A stretch of DNA of 21,426 bases from JAKATY01 sp038876335 (GCA_038876335.1 JAVYYS010000005.1:1-21426); one strand, 5' to 3'. Numbered from the stretch's first letter, positions 13,894 to 21,426 are shown. The notes: generated from the letters alone by a model not told the origin. A program made the numbers and translations.

Positions 13894-14646
13894 TTGACTT
13901 TGTTATTAAGCAATAAATCAGCTTCGCAACGCTCTATAAGAAATAGAGATAAGTATAGTAAAACAGCAAGGAAAAAAAGGAGTGCCTCCGCCAGCGTGCC
14001 GGCGCTTTCTAACCGGTTTATAAAATCCTTATTCTATGTTGCAACCTTCATCTTAATCATCCTGTTTCCTCTGTTCGGGTGGCTTTATTCACACAACGTT
14101 ATAACGTCTATTTCGTTTGAAGCCAATTCAACAATCGCTCTCTCACTTCTTTTTCCAATGCTTGTATTCTCATACCTGCTTCACAAAGGCTTAGGGTTTG
14201 GCAGCATAGTGGAAAGCCTCCATCTTAATTCAAGCGCATTCACGATAAAAGCGATCGCAGCCGGCGTCGCGCTGTTTGCAGCGATATTCCTTCTTGAAGT
14301 GGGTTTTTCTGCCTTTCAGACAGTCACACACATACCGATTCCAACTAATGTCCTTGCTCTGCTTCAAGGCATGCCTTTTTACCTCTTAGTTTTCTCTGTA
14401 GTGATTGCTCCGATAGATGAAGAAATCCTCTTTAGGGGGTTCTTGGTGCCAAGAGTGGGTATCATACTAAGCGCTCTGATATTTTCTTTATTTCACATTA
14501 GCTACCTTTCAGTTTCGGAATTTGTTGCTGCATTTATATTCGGTCTTCTGGCCGGTTACGTATTCAAGAAGACGAAATCACTTTACGCTACAATAATAGG
14601 CCATGGGCTGGTAAACCTTCTTACAATACTTGTGCTATTCCTGTGA
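13894..14646 (+). CDS. CPBP-family (Abi/CAAX-type) membrane protease
   Basis: This 250-residue integral membrane protein carries the three motifs of the CPBP glutamic/metal-type proteases. They are EEILFRG (Glu176, Glu177, Arg181), FSLFHISY (His201) and HGLVN (His237, Asn241). Around seven hydrophobic segments start at about residue 44. The first 40 residues are basic and polar and presumably cytoplasmic. The chosen start is the TTG at 13894, directly after the rps27ae TGA, with GGTG five bases before it. A second TTG two codons later or a GTG near 13996 could be used instead, so the N-terminus is less certain than the family. Possible roles include CAAX-type prenyl-protein processing or peptide maturation. 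Nothing in the context decides. Confidence 0.85.
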   Translation: MTLLLSNKSASQRSIRNRDKYSKTARKKRSASASVPALSNRFIKSLFYVATFILIILFPLFGWLYSHNVITSISFEANSTIALSLLFPMLVFSYLLHKGLGFGSIVESLHLNSSAFTIKAIAAGVALFAAIFLLEVGFSAFQTVTHIPIPTNVLALLQGMPFYLLVFSVVIAPIDEEILFRGFLVPRVGIILSALIFSLFHISYLSVSEFVAAFIFGLLAGYVFKKTKSLYATIIGHGLVNLLTILVLFL

Positions 14647-14686
14647 ATCAAAAAACCAGAACTAGCTAATCATATTGGTGCGGCAA

Positions 14687-15397
14687 ATGATTGACGGTGT
14701 TAAAATCAAAGTGGTTGTAGTGTCCCCGAAGTACCAGCTCAATGTTGGGTACATCGCAAGAGTTTCTGCGAATTTTGGTGTAGAGAAGTTGGAAATCGTT
14801 AACCCCAGATGCAATGTTCACGGCAAAACAGCTATAAAATATTCGAAGGCGGCTCGCTGGCTCATAGATTCTGCAATCTTAAGGAAAAAGTTTGAGGAAT
14901 CGATACGCGGCACCTTCTCCGTAGCCACAACTGGCATATGGAGAAAGGGAGGCTCCGCGTCCTACAGTATATACACTCCCTCACGTGCCGCAGGGATGAT
15001 AGGAAAGTCCGGCGCAAAGCGGATTGCGATAGTGCTAGGCAGGGACGATACGGGACTGCGCAAGGATGAGATAGAAAAGTGCGACATAGTTGTTTTCGTA
15101 CAGGCCAGCCCACTCTATCCTGTGCTCAATATCTCGCATGCCCTCGCAGTAATACTATACGAACTCCGCCGGCATTCCCTTTCAAAACCCTACTCGAGGC
15201 AGTTCGAAAGCTTTTATGCCTCACAAAGCGATAAGGACAGGCTTACCAAGCTTTTCGCACTTTTTGTGAAGCACAACAAAAATGTTAAGGATAAGCGAGA
15301 AGTGGCTGCTGCGTTCAAAAGGATAGTCGACAAGTCCCATCCTACCAAGAAAGAGCTTAATGCGGTAGCTGCAGCAATCTCCTTAAAAAAGAACTGA
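14687..15397 (+). CDS. trmJ: SpoU/TrmH-superfamily RNA 2'-O-methyltransferase, TrmJ-like
   Basis: The 236-residue SPOUT enzyme methylates a ribose 2'-OH, in TrmJ at position 32 of the tRNA anticodon loop. Motif 1 is VSPKYQLNVGYIARVSANFGV with its N...R pair. Motif 2 is VLGRDDTGLRKDEIEKCDI. Motif 3 is YPVLNISHALAVILYEL, which forms the knotted SAM site. Residues from about 160 form a helical dimerisation tail. I start at ATG 14687, which follows GGTG by six bases. A TTG at 14675 would add four residues. The gene lies 40 bases after the CPBP gene and converges on sepF. Confidence 0.85.
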   Translation: MIDGVKIKVVVVSPKYQLNVGYIARVSANFGVEKLEIVNPRCNVHGKTAIKYSKAARWLIDSAILRKKFEESIRGTFSVATTGIWRKGGSASYSIYTPSRAAGMIGKSGAKRIAIVLGRDDTGLRKDEIEKCDIVVFVQASPLYPVLNISHALAVILYELRRHSLSKPYSRQFESFYASQSDKDRLTKLFALFVKHNKNVKDKREVAAAFKRIVDKSHPTKKELNAVAAAISLKKN

Positions 15398-15408
15398 CGG
15401 GAAAGCAA

Positions 15409-15783
15409 CTACTTCTCCTGTGCTTTCTTCGTTTTTATTATCTTTACCTTCGCTGGTGTAATGAGTATCTTCTCGTCGTCGATCTTGGCTATGTCCCCAT
15501 TGGTTTTGGCTATGTACTCCTTCAGCGAATCAACAACTTTGGTAAGGGTATTTGGCCTCTTCGCCATTTCAGAAATATTGAGCAGTATGATATTTTTCTT
15601 CTGCAACTCCTCTTCTATTAGTCCAACATCTTCCTCCTCTTTAAGGGCCACTGGCTTTACATAGAAATCTGCGGGCTCATTCATTATGTCTACGTTCTCC
15701 ATTTCCGCAGAATTCATGTACTCTTCAATGTCGAGCTCTTTTGAGACTCCAAGGGTCTTTCCTAACTTGTCAAAAATTCCCAT
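15409..15783 (-). CDS. sepF: SepF, membrane anchor of FtsZ
   Basis: This 124-residue protein matches archaeal SepF. An amphipathic N-terminal helix (MGIFDKLGKTLGV) acts as membrane anchor, an acidic linker follows, and the SepF domain begins at about residue 38. That domain shows FYVKPVALKEEEDVGLIEEELQKKNIILLNISEMAKR, then a helix (VVDSLKEYIAKTNGDIAKI) and a strand (KILITPAKVKI). SepF tethers FtsZ filaments to the membrane in archaea with FtsZ. It is transcribed opposite to trmJ, with an 11-base gap between the stops. A GGTGA Shine-Dalgarno precedes the ATG, and a GTTAAAAAAC box A is near 15834-15843. It is 3.4 kb from the ftsZ pair. Confidence 0.88.
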   Translation of the reverse strand: MGIFDKLGKTLGVSKELDIEEYMNSAEMENVDIMNEPADFYVKPVALKEEEDVGLIEEELQKKNIILLNISEMAKRPNTLTKVVDSLKEYIAKTNGDIAKIDDEKILITPAKVKIIKTKKAQEK

Positions 15784-15833
15784 TTTTTCACCATTTTGCG
15801 CGCCGCCTTTGCGCTAATACTATCGTTGATTAG

Positions 15834-15843
15834 TTTTTTAACT
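15834..15843 (-). promoter_or_regulatory. Possible box A for sepF
   Basis: GTTAAAAAAC on the minus strand lies about 55 bases before the sepF ATG. This leaves a leader of about 30 bases that includes GGTGA. Confidence 0.4.
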
Positions 15844-15898
15844 CTTTCGTTGAAAAGCATTTGCGGAATTGCGCGCTATTGCCGTAAACCTGCAAGCG

Positions 15899-17686
15899 CT
15901 ACTGCCCTGCATGGGTCGTAATTCCATAGTCATCCTTCAGCCTTTTCTGGGAGATGGGCGCAGGAGAACCATCTACAAGCAGTTCCTGCTTCTTATTTTT
16001 CGGGAATAGTATAAACTCCCTTATATTCTCTTCGTCTTTCATTATAGCGATCAGCCTGTCAAGCCCGAGTGCAATCCCTCCATGGGTAGGTGCCCCATAT
16101 GAAAGCGCTTCCAGCATAAATCCAAAGCTTCTCTCTATACTTTCTTCCTGCATTCCTATCTTTTCGAACACTTTCTTCTGCAAATCAGGATCGTTTATTC
16201 TTATAGATCCGCCCCCTATCTCATATCCGTTTAATACTATATCATATTGCCTCCCAATTACCTGCGTTGGGTCGGTGTCGATGTATGTAGAAGTTTCATC
16301 TGTGGGCGCAGTGAAGGGGTTATGGGAAGGCTTAAGCTTGCCAGTCACCTCATCCTTTTCAAATAGAGGGAAGTTGTCTATCCAGGCGAATGCAAACCTG
16401 CTTTTGAAGCTCTTCAGCTTTGTGCCTACCTCCTTTCTTAACTTCCCTAACACGCTTAGCAGCAGGCTTTCGGACATGTCTGCGCCTACTACTACTATAT
16501 CCCCATCCTTTGCCGAGAGCTTTTTGATGATGTTCGATTCCGCATTCTTAAGGCTTTCAGCTATGCTCTCTGGCACAGAGTGGATGCGCCCCCCTTTAAT
16601 ATAAATCCATGTTAGTCCTCCAAGCCCTAGCCTTTTTGCCTCTTCTATAAGCTTAAGTGCATCATTCTCTTTGAAGGCACCTTCTTTGCCATCGAACTTT
16701 GCGTCTATGCTGAATGCGTATGCCTTTCCCCCATGCGAAACTACTCTCTTGACAGTTTTATATTCTGATTCTTTGAGCTCCTCCGTTACTTCTATAAGCT
16801 CCATCTCAAAGCGGAGGTCTGGCTTGTCGCTGCCATACCTATGCATAGCCTCATAAAATCCGAGATGTGGGAACGGCACATCTATCTTTATATTGAGCAT
16901 CTCCTTGAAAAGCTTCTGCATTAACTTTTCTATAAGCGATTGGATATAGCTTTCGTCCTTGAAAGAGACTTCCAAATCAACCTGGGTGAATTCGGGCTGC
17001 CTATCCTCTCTGGGGTCTTCGTCTCTAAAACAGCGCGCTATCTGGAAGTAATTGCCAAGGCCTCCGATCATTGCGAGCTGTTTGAATATCTGCGGGGATT
17101 GCGCGAGCGCGAAGAAAGAGCCTTTTTTTACTCTTGAAGGCACGAGGAAGGTCCTAGATCCTGTTTCATAAGTGTCCTTCATGAGTATTGGCGTTTCAGC
17201 CTCTATAAAATCATTGTCCCAGAAATACTTCCTTATAATCTTTGTAGCTTTATCTCTGAAAAGGATATTGCTAAGCATTTCCCTCCTCCGCAAATCGAGA
17301 AACCTATATTTGAGCCTTAGCTCTTCATCTGCTATGAACTTCTTCTTTTCGGTGAAGAGCTCGAACGGTGGGAGTTTTGATTTGCCGAGCAATTTAAGCT
17401 TCTCCACTTTGACCTCAATTTCACCTGTAGGATTCGATTTGTCAACAGTCTCTTCATCCCTCTTCTTTACCTCCCCTATTACTTCGATTGCGTATTCCTT
17501 GCCTATGCTGTTGCGCATCTCGCTTTCTTCCTCGAAGAGAAGCTGTGTGCTACCGTACCTATCTACAAGATCTACAAACAGCTTGTAGCCATGGTTCCTA
17601 ATCAATCTGCACCAACCACAGAGCCTTACCTTTTTCCCTATGTGCTCTTTGCCCAATTCGCCGCAATTAGCAGTATAAGCATCCAT
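15899..17686 (-). CDS. aspS: Aspartyl-tRNA synthetase, bacterial type, possibly non-discriminating
   Basis: This 595-residue class II synthetase is much longer than archaeal AspRS (about 430). It has the bacterial architecture: an OB-fold anticodon domain (1-105), catalytic core, a GAD insertion (roughly 290-400) and a bacterial C-terminal extension. Motif 2 is RCFRDEDPREDRQPEFTQVD (218-237) and motif 3 GIALGLDRLIAIM. In the anticodon domain the loop RNHG has His32 where discriminating E. coli AspRS has Leu and non-discriminating Pseudomonas-type AspRS has His. With gatA/gatB about 2 kb away this suggests it makes Asp-tRNA(Asn) as well as Asp-tRNA(Asp) (inference). The start ATG lacks a Shine-Dalgarno but has box A upstream. 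Confidence 0.93.
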   Translation of the reverse strand: MDAYTANCGELGKEHIGKKVRLCGWCRLIRNHGYKLFVDLVDRYGSTQLLFEEESEMRNSIGKEYAIEVIGEVKKRDEETVDKSNPTGEIEVKVEKLKLLGKSKLPPFELFTEKKKFIADEELRLKYRFLDLRRREMLSNILFRDKATKIIRKYFWDNDFIEAETPILMKDTYETGSRTFLVPSRVKKGSFFALAQSPQIFKQLAMIGGLGNYFQIARCFRDEDPREDRQPEFTQVDLEVSFKDESYIQSLIEKLMQKLFKEMLNIKIDVPFPHLGFYEAMHRYGSDKPDLRFEMELIEVTEELKESEYKTVKRVVSHGGKAYAFSIDAKFDGKEGAFKENDALKLIEEAKRLGLGGLTWIYIKGGRIHSVPESIAESLKNAESNIIKKLSAKDGDIVVVGADMSESLLLSVLGKLRKEVGTKLKSFKSRFAFAWIDNFPLFEKDEVTGKLKPSHNPFTAPTDETSTYIDTDPTQVIGRQYDIVLNGYEIGGGSIRINDPDLQKKVFEKIGMQEESIERSFGFMLEALSYGAPTHGGIALGLDRLIAIMKDEENIREFILFPKNKKQELLVDGSPAPISQKRLKDDYGITTHAGQ

Positions 17687-17727
17687 GCTATCAAGTCGAT
17701 ATATTTTTAGGATAAAAATTTCTAGAG

Positions 17728-17738
17728 GCTTTATAGCT
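17728..17738 (-). promoter_or_regulatory. Box A for aspS
   Basis: CAGCTATAAAG on the minus strand lies about 47 bases before the ATG at 17686 and predicts a leader of about 22 bases. Confidence 0.5.
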
Positions 17739-17791
17739 GAGGCAATGCAAAGCTAAATATCTTTTTGCGACCGCGACTTAGCCTTCCGCCA

Positions 17792-19189
17792 CTACACATC
17801 ATGGTAATATAGTATCTCTACAGGCGTGGGATACCTTGCTATCTCTCTTGCCTCTGCCCTCTTTATTTCTATATAAGTATTTATAAGGTCCTGTGTGAAC
17901 ACAGGGTTAAGGAATCCGTTGTCTGCTTCAAGCGCATCGAGCGCTGCGTCAAGGCTTTTTGGCAGCTCCTTTATACCTAGAGCTCTCCTTTCTGAAGGCG
18001 TCATATGGTAGATGTTTGCATTGGCTGGCTCGCCTGGGCTTGTCTTTTTATTTATACCATCAAGTGCAGCCATGAGTATGGCTGGAAATGCGAGGTATGG
18101 GTTTGCTGACGGATCCGGAGCCCTATACTCAATTCTTTTTGACCTCTCCTCTTTTACATAATATGATGGAATTCTTACTATAGCGCTTCTATTAGATCTG
18201 CTCCATGCGAGGTAGACAGGGGCTTCGTAGCCCGGTATAAGCCTATGGTAGCTGTTTACAGTAGGCGAGACTATTGCAGAAAGCGCTTCTGCATGCTCCA
18301 GCAGCCCTCCAATGGCGTACCTGCCTTTCTCGCTTATCTCAGCGTAAGAATCCTCAGGATCATAGATAATATTCTTTTTACCCTCCAAATCCCAAAGACT
18401 AAAGTTCACATGCATCCCGCTGCCATTATCTCCGTACATTGGCTTTGGTAGGAAAGTCGCTTTTGCGCCCATGTTGTATGCGACGTTCTTTGTCACGTAT
18501 TTCAGCGTCTGCACCATATCAGCCGCGGCCGTAAGCTCCGCATACCTGAAGTTTATCTCGCTTTGCCCGGCAGTTGCTACCTCATGGTGCGTTGCCTCTA
18601 TAATAAAACCAAAATCGTCCCTAAGTGTGCGTATTATCTCCTTCCTTATACTTCCTGTCCTATCGGCAGGCGAAACCGCGTAGTACGCCTTCTTTTCCTG
18701 CATGGCGCTGCCTTCTCCCCATGGAGCTTCAGATGACTCTATCTTATATCCTGTTCCAGAGCTTGGATTGGCCGCATCTATCCTTATATTGTCAAAAATA
18801 AAGAATTCAATTTCTGGACCAAAGTAACTTTTATACCCTATTTTTGCCTGGTATTTTTCTGCCCGATTCGCAACGGCCCTTGGATCTTTTTCAAACTCAC
18901 CCTCTCCACGGCCTTTTCGTATATCGCACAACACCCTGTACGTGTCTTTTTCCCACGGAATCCTCCTCAGTGTTTTCATAACAGGCACAAGCACCATATC
19001 GCTCTCATTTATCTCAGCAAACCCATTGATGCTGCTGCCGTCGAGCTTTCCAAAACCGTTTCTTATTGCTTCTTCACTCTCTAGCTCCTTCCCTGTTACT
19101 GTGACTCCATGGAGCCTGCCTGTCAGATCCGTGAACTGCAGATCTACAAATCCAGTAACCCATTCTTTTTCAGCAGTCTTTTCGCTCAT
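17792..19189 (-). CDS. glnA: Glutamine synthetase, type I
   Basis: The 465-residue enzyme condenses glutamate and ammonia using ATP and is normally a dodecamer. Family motifs are the N-terminal beta-grasp domain with DLTGRLHGV and DGSSINGF, FGPEIEFFIFD with metal-binding glutamates, THHEVATAGQSEINF, GDNGSGMHVN, and the Arg-rich NRSAIVRIPSYY and RIEYRAPDPSANPY. The C-terminus ends in the usual RYPTPVEILYYHDV form. The Tyr of the ANIYHMTPSE segment sits where GSI-beta enzymes are adenylylated, but the surrounding residues differ, so I do not claim adenylylation. Glutamine made here is the amide donor for GatCAB. GGTGGGGAG directly precedes the ATG. Confidence 0.95.
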   Translation of the reverse strand: MSEKTAEKEWVTGFVDLQFTDLTGRLHGVTVTGKELESEEAIRNGFGKLDGSSINGFAEINESDMVLVPVMKTLRRIPWEKDTYRVLCDIRKGRGEGEFEKDPRAVANRAEKYQAKIGYKSYFGPEIEFFIFDNIRIDAANPSSGTGYKIESSEAPWGEGSAMQEKKAYYAVSPADRTGSIRKEIIRTLRDDFGFIIEATHHEVATAGQSEINFRYAELTAAADMVQTLKYVTKNVAYNMGAKATFLPKPMYGDNGSGMHVNFSLWDLEGKKNIIYDPEDSYAEISEKGRYAIGGLLEHAEALSAIVSPTVNSYHRLIPGYEAPVYLAWSRSNRSAIVRIPSYYVKEERSKRIEYRAPDPSANPYLAFPAILMAALDGINKKTSPGEPANANIYHMTPSERRALGIKELPKSLDAALDALEADNGFLNPVFTQDLINTYIEIKRAEAREIARYPTPVEILYYHDV

Positions 19190-19223
19190 CTCCCCACCCT
19201 GTATGTTTGTGCTTTATCTAATA

Positions 19224-19236
19224 TCCTTAAAATAGT
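19224..19236 (-). promoter_or_regulatory. Possible box A for glnA
   Basis: AACTATTTTAAGG-type sequence on the minus strand lies about 40 bases before the glnA ATG. The predicted leader of about 16 bases carries the GGTG Shine-Dalgarno. The element is weaker than the other box A sites here. Confidence 0.4.
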
Positions 19237-19307
19237 TTCGTGCAAACTGCATTTAACGGCGCGCTTCTCTCATAATAATTAAGGAAGCCGAACCTCCCCA
19301 TAAGGTT

Positions 19308-19406
19308 GCAACTCACAAAGCGAAAATACTCATAATAGCTATGGGAGGAACTATAGCTTCGGTCATCTCTGAGAGCGGCAGTCTCCCTCTGCAGATGGGA
19401 GAGTAA
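19308..19406 (+). pseudogene. N-terminal remnant of a type I L-asparaginase / GatD-like gene
   Basis: On the plus strand the frame from 19308 encodes Lys-Ile-Leu-Ile-Ile-Ala-Met-Gly-Gly-Thr-Ile-Ala-Ser-Val and about 15 further residues before a TAA at 19404. This is the first beta strand and catalytic-threonine loop (GGTIAS) of archaeal asparaginase I and of GatD, the asparaginase-like subunit of the archaeal GatDE amidotransferase. The only ATG (19341) lies inside the strand, so the fragment has no usable start. All of the roughly 300 downstream residues are gone, and gatB ends 25 bases further on. It is best read as a deletion relic. A chance match is possible but unlikely given the continuous motif. 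Confidence 0.65.
19382..19402. other. Near-perfect palindrome at the end of the asparaginase remnant
   Basis: TCTCCC and GGGAGA flank the palindrome TCTGCAGA, with one extra T. The element overlaps the point where the asparaginase-like frame is lost. It might be a hairpin ending gatB or glnA-region transcripts, or a deletion junction. Confidence 0.45.
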
Positions 19407-19430
19407 ACACTGAGTGGGATAATGCGTGCT

Positions 19431-20702
19431 TTATCCGAGCAACTTCTTCGCGAGTTCCAGCACCGCCCTTGGGTTTGCGCCTATGCTTTTTGATACTTTG
19501 CCAACGATAGTGTTTATACTCTTTGGATTCTTTTTTATCTCTTCAACAATCCAGGGATTGTCCTTTACAAAGCGCTCTATTTCTTCGATTATCCTCTTTT
19601 CGCTTATCCCTTCTCCAACAGTGACGTTTTTGCCTTCTGCTATGGCTTTCAACTTCTCTTCATCAATGTCCACCCTCTTTTCAATAAGCTCCACTACTTT
19701 TGAGAAGGAATCTGGCCCCATTGCTACTTTATATTTCTTGAGCAGCTCCAGGGCTGCAATTATCTCTTGTATGCCATGCTTTTCGGCGCTGGCCTCCAAA
19801 AGCTCCAGAGAGTTCTTATCATAAGCTATAAGCTCTTTCAATGTTTTTTCGTTTGCATTATATCTTTGGGCATACTCTTTGGCTATCTTGCTTGCGTATA
19901 CTGGTTTAATGAGTTCCACTGATGTGGAGTAGAACGTGAGATCGGGCTCGAAAATGTAGCCATATTCTTCATCTGTTTCCTTCTCCCTAGTGCGCTCCGT
20001 AGCCATGCGCTCCGGTATGTAGCTCCTTGTTTCTGTCTGCGGTTTCTCGCCGCGTTCAAGCATTTCGCCTTGTCTTTTTACCTCGTATCTCGCCGCATCT
20101 ATCAAGTTTTTTATTCCGGTTATATTCTTGATCTCTACCCTCGGCCCTGAGAGGGAGATGTTAAGATCTGCTTTCATCTCCCTGTCTATTTCTATGCCGA
20201 AGTAGTAGAGTATGCTCCTAAGCTCAGCATAAAATTCGCGCAGTTCTTCCTCACTCGCAATGTCCGGCTCGGTGACTATTTCAAGGAGTGGTGTGCCGGA
20301 TCTATTGAAGTCAAGCAGAGTGTAATCATCCTCCCTGTAAATCCTTGCAGGATCCTCTTCCAGCTGCACTCTTCGTATGCCTATTTTCTTATCGCTCAGC
20401 TCTATGTAACCTTCGTATCCCACAGGGTCATAAAGCTGCGATATCTGGTAGCTTTTCGGCAGGTCTGGATAAAAATAAACCTTTCTTACAAACCCTGTGC
20501 TGCTTTTTATCTTGCAATTAAGAGCAGACGCGACGCTAAGTCCAAGCCTAAGTGCTTCCTTGTTCAGCTTAGGCTTTGAGCCTGGCATACCCATGCATAT
20601 TGGGCATATAGAAGTATTCGGCTCTTCTGCAAACGCTTTGCAGCTGCAGAAGAGTTTAGTTTTCGTAGGAAGCGCAACATGCACCTCTAATCCTATTTTC
20701 AT
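19431..20702 (-). CDS. gatB: Asp-tRNA(Asn)/Glu-tRNA(Gln) amidotransferase subunit B
   Basis: The 423-residue GatB activates misacylated tRNA and transfers ammonia from GatA to it. The N-terminal cradle has KIGLEVHVAL, a zinc site with CSC and CPICMGMPG, then FYPDLPKSYQISQ and DFNRSGTPLLEIVTEPD. The helical linker and YqeY-like tail end with NPKSINTIVGKVSKSIGANPRAVLELAKKLL. It is somewhat shorter than the usual 470-480 residues. It has no AspRS-like insertion, so it is GatB and not the archaeal GatE. The ATG overlaps the gatA stop by four bases (ATGA). Confidence 0.95.
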   Translation of the reverse strand: MKIGLEVHVALPTKTKLFCSCKAFAEEPNTSICPICMGMPGSKPKLNKEALRLGLSVASALNCKIKSSTGFVRKVYFYPDLPKSYQISQLYDPVGYEGYIELSDKKIGIRRVQLEEDPARIYREDDYTLLDFNRSGTPLLEIVTEPDIASEEELREFYAELRSILYYFGIEIDREMKADLNISLSGPRVEIKNITGIKNLIDAARYEVKRQGEMLERGEKPQTETRSYIPERMATERTREKETDEEYGYIFEPDLTFYSTSVELIKPVYASKIAKEYAQRYNANEKTLKELIAYDKNSLELLEASAEKHGIQEIIAALELLKKYKVAMGPDSFSKVVELIEKRVDIDEEKLKAIAEGKNVTVGEGISEKRIIEEIERFVKDNPWIVEEIKKNPKSINTIVGKVSKSIGANPRAVLELAKKLLG

Positions 20703-21426
20703 AAAGACCCCAGATTATACGCGAATCTGTATCTAAAGCCCTTTTCCCAAGTTTCTGCCAGATCTAGTAGTCTATATTCTTCGTACGGTGCGCCTATCAC
20801 CTGCGTGCCTACAGGAAGGCCGTTTTTGTAGTCCGTTGGGAAGGAGATATGTGGAAGGCCCGTAAGGTTTGCGGGTACAGTTAGCATGTCCACCATGTAT
20901 GACTGAAGCGGGCTCAGCTCTTTTGCCTCGCTTAGCTTCGGAGGCAGCATTGGCATGGTCGGCAATATTATTCCCCCATCTTTTGCTATTCCGGAAAGCC
21001 TTTGGCCTATGCGCCTCCGTATCTGCAGTGCTTTGTAGTAATACCTTTCCCTTACGCTTGCGCTCCTGATATAGGTTCCGAGCACTATCCTCCTTTTCGC
21101 TTCTTCGCCGAACTTGTCCCTAGCTTCCGTAAAGAATTCGTTGTAGTCCTTCGAGAAATCCCCGAGCGAATTTCCATATTTGAAGCCTGTGTACTTGGCT
21201 AGGTTAGTAGATGCCTCAGCCATTGCTATTATATAGTAGACAGCTATTGAGCTCTCAAGCTCCTCAGCCTTCTTATTCTCTATTTCAAAACCCAGCCCCG
21301 AGAGCTTAGAAATAGTGTTCTCAAAACTGTCCCTTACATTCTCTTCAACATGCTCCAGCAGGTTCTCAAGGACGATTAGTTTTCTTATTGGATTTTGCGT
21401 CTCGCTCCCCTTCGGCATGTCTATGC
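20699..21426 (-). CDS. gatA: Amidotransferase subunit A, C-terminal half, 5' end outside window
   Basis: The frame is open through the window edge, and an ATG at 21418 is internal, preceded in frame by Ile-Asp. About 240 C-terminal residues of the amidase-signature glutaminase are visible. They show LGTYIRSASVRERYYYKALQ, ILPTMPMLPP, the NLTGLPHISFP segment and GLPVGTQVIGAPYEEYRLLDLAE, all typical of GatA. The Ser-cisSer-Lys catalytic triad would lie upstream and cannot be checked. The gene ends with an ATGA overlap onto gatB. gatC is not in the window and may lie upstream. Confidence 0.92.
   Translation of the reverse strand, partial: IDMPKGSETQNPIRKLIVLENLLEHVEENVRDSFENTISKLSGLGFEIENKKAEELESSIAVYYIIAMAEASTNLAKYTGFKYGNSLGDFSKDYNEFFTEARDKFGEEAKRRIVLGTYIRSASVRERYYYKALQIRRRIGQRLSGIAKDGGIILPTMPMLPPKLSEAKELSPLQSYMVDMLTVPANLTGLPHISFPTDYKNGLPVGTQVIGAPYEEYRLLDLAETWEKGFRYRFAYNLGSL

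Noticed and set aside
13894..14646. Abortive-infection or bacteriocin-immunity defence gene
   Set aside because: The CPBP family includes such proteins, but the neighbours are ribosomal and tRNA-modification genes and nothing indicates a defence island.
15954..16604. 216-codon plus-strand open frame opposite aspS
   Set aside because: It is a mirror of AspRS coding sequence, with no motif, promoter or Shine-Dalgarno.
19431..20702. Archaeal GatE instead of GatB
   Set aside because: GatE has a large AspRS-like insertion and is over 600 residues. This protein is 423 residues and partnered with GatA.

Overview
The window looks like a piece of a small archaeal genome, most likely a DPANN-type lineage (a Micrarchaeota/ARMAN-like organism would fit; this is inference from gene content, not a phylogeny). 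Archaeal markers are an MCM helicase, ribosomal proteins S8e, S24e and S27ae, aIF5A with its hypusine lysine, two tandem FtsZ paralogues plus SepF, and A/T-rich box A promoters about 25-30 bases before transcript starts. Bacterial-looking components are mixed in: a long AspRS with the bacterial insertion domain, GatA/GatB amidotransferase subunits, and a bacterial-style ornithine carbamoyltransferase.

Layout. 1-642 (-): secreted Lon-type (S16) serine protease, cut by the window edge. 777-3831 (-): mcm followed four bases later by a presenilin/signal-peptide-peptidase homologue. 4024-5670 (+): metG. 5680-5739: four 15-base tandem repeats between convergent genes. 5747-6669 (-): a separate MetRS-type tRNA-binding domain, with a beta-carbonic anhydrase overlapping it by one base. 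6847-7122 (-): small GNAT-like protein. 7307-8983 (+): rps8e, an unknown protein and an ornithine carbamoyltransferase with no spacer between them. 9073-9708 (+): membrane-anchored, sequon-rich surface protein. 9948-12013 (+): ftsZ1 and ftsZ2. 12128-12697 (+): SAM methyltransferase. 12853-15397 (+): aif5A, rps24e, rps27ae, a CPBP membrane protease and a TrmJ-like RNA methyltransferase. 15409-15783 (-): sepF. 15899-17686 (-): aspS. 17792-19189 (-): glnA. 19308-19406 (+): an N-terminal remnant of an asparaginase/GatD gene. 19431-21426 (-): gatA (5' part outside the window) overlapping gatB by four bases.

How the genes fit together. FtsZ1, FtsZ2 and SepF are the core of an FtsZ-based division system. 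AspRS, GatA/GatB and glutamine synthetase form a logical group for transamidation, with Asp-tRNA(Asn) and/or Glu-tRNA(Gln) as substrate and glutamine as amide donor. Three membrane or secreted proteases of different families (S16, presenilin-like, CPBP) lie within 15 kb. Most genes with a visible leader carry a GGTG-type Shine-Dalgarno.

No stretch longer than about 240 bases lacks a gene. I see no rRNA, tRNA, CRISPR array, insertion sequence or recognisable defence island. The most unusual items are the asparaginase/GatD relic beside gatB, the in-frame repeat beyond the metG stop, the mcm-presenilin pairing, and the two matching TGA-TTG gene junctions.
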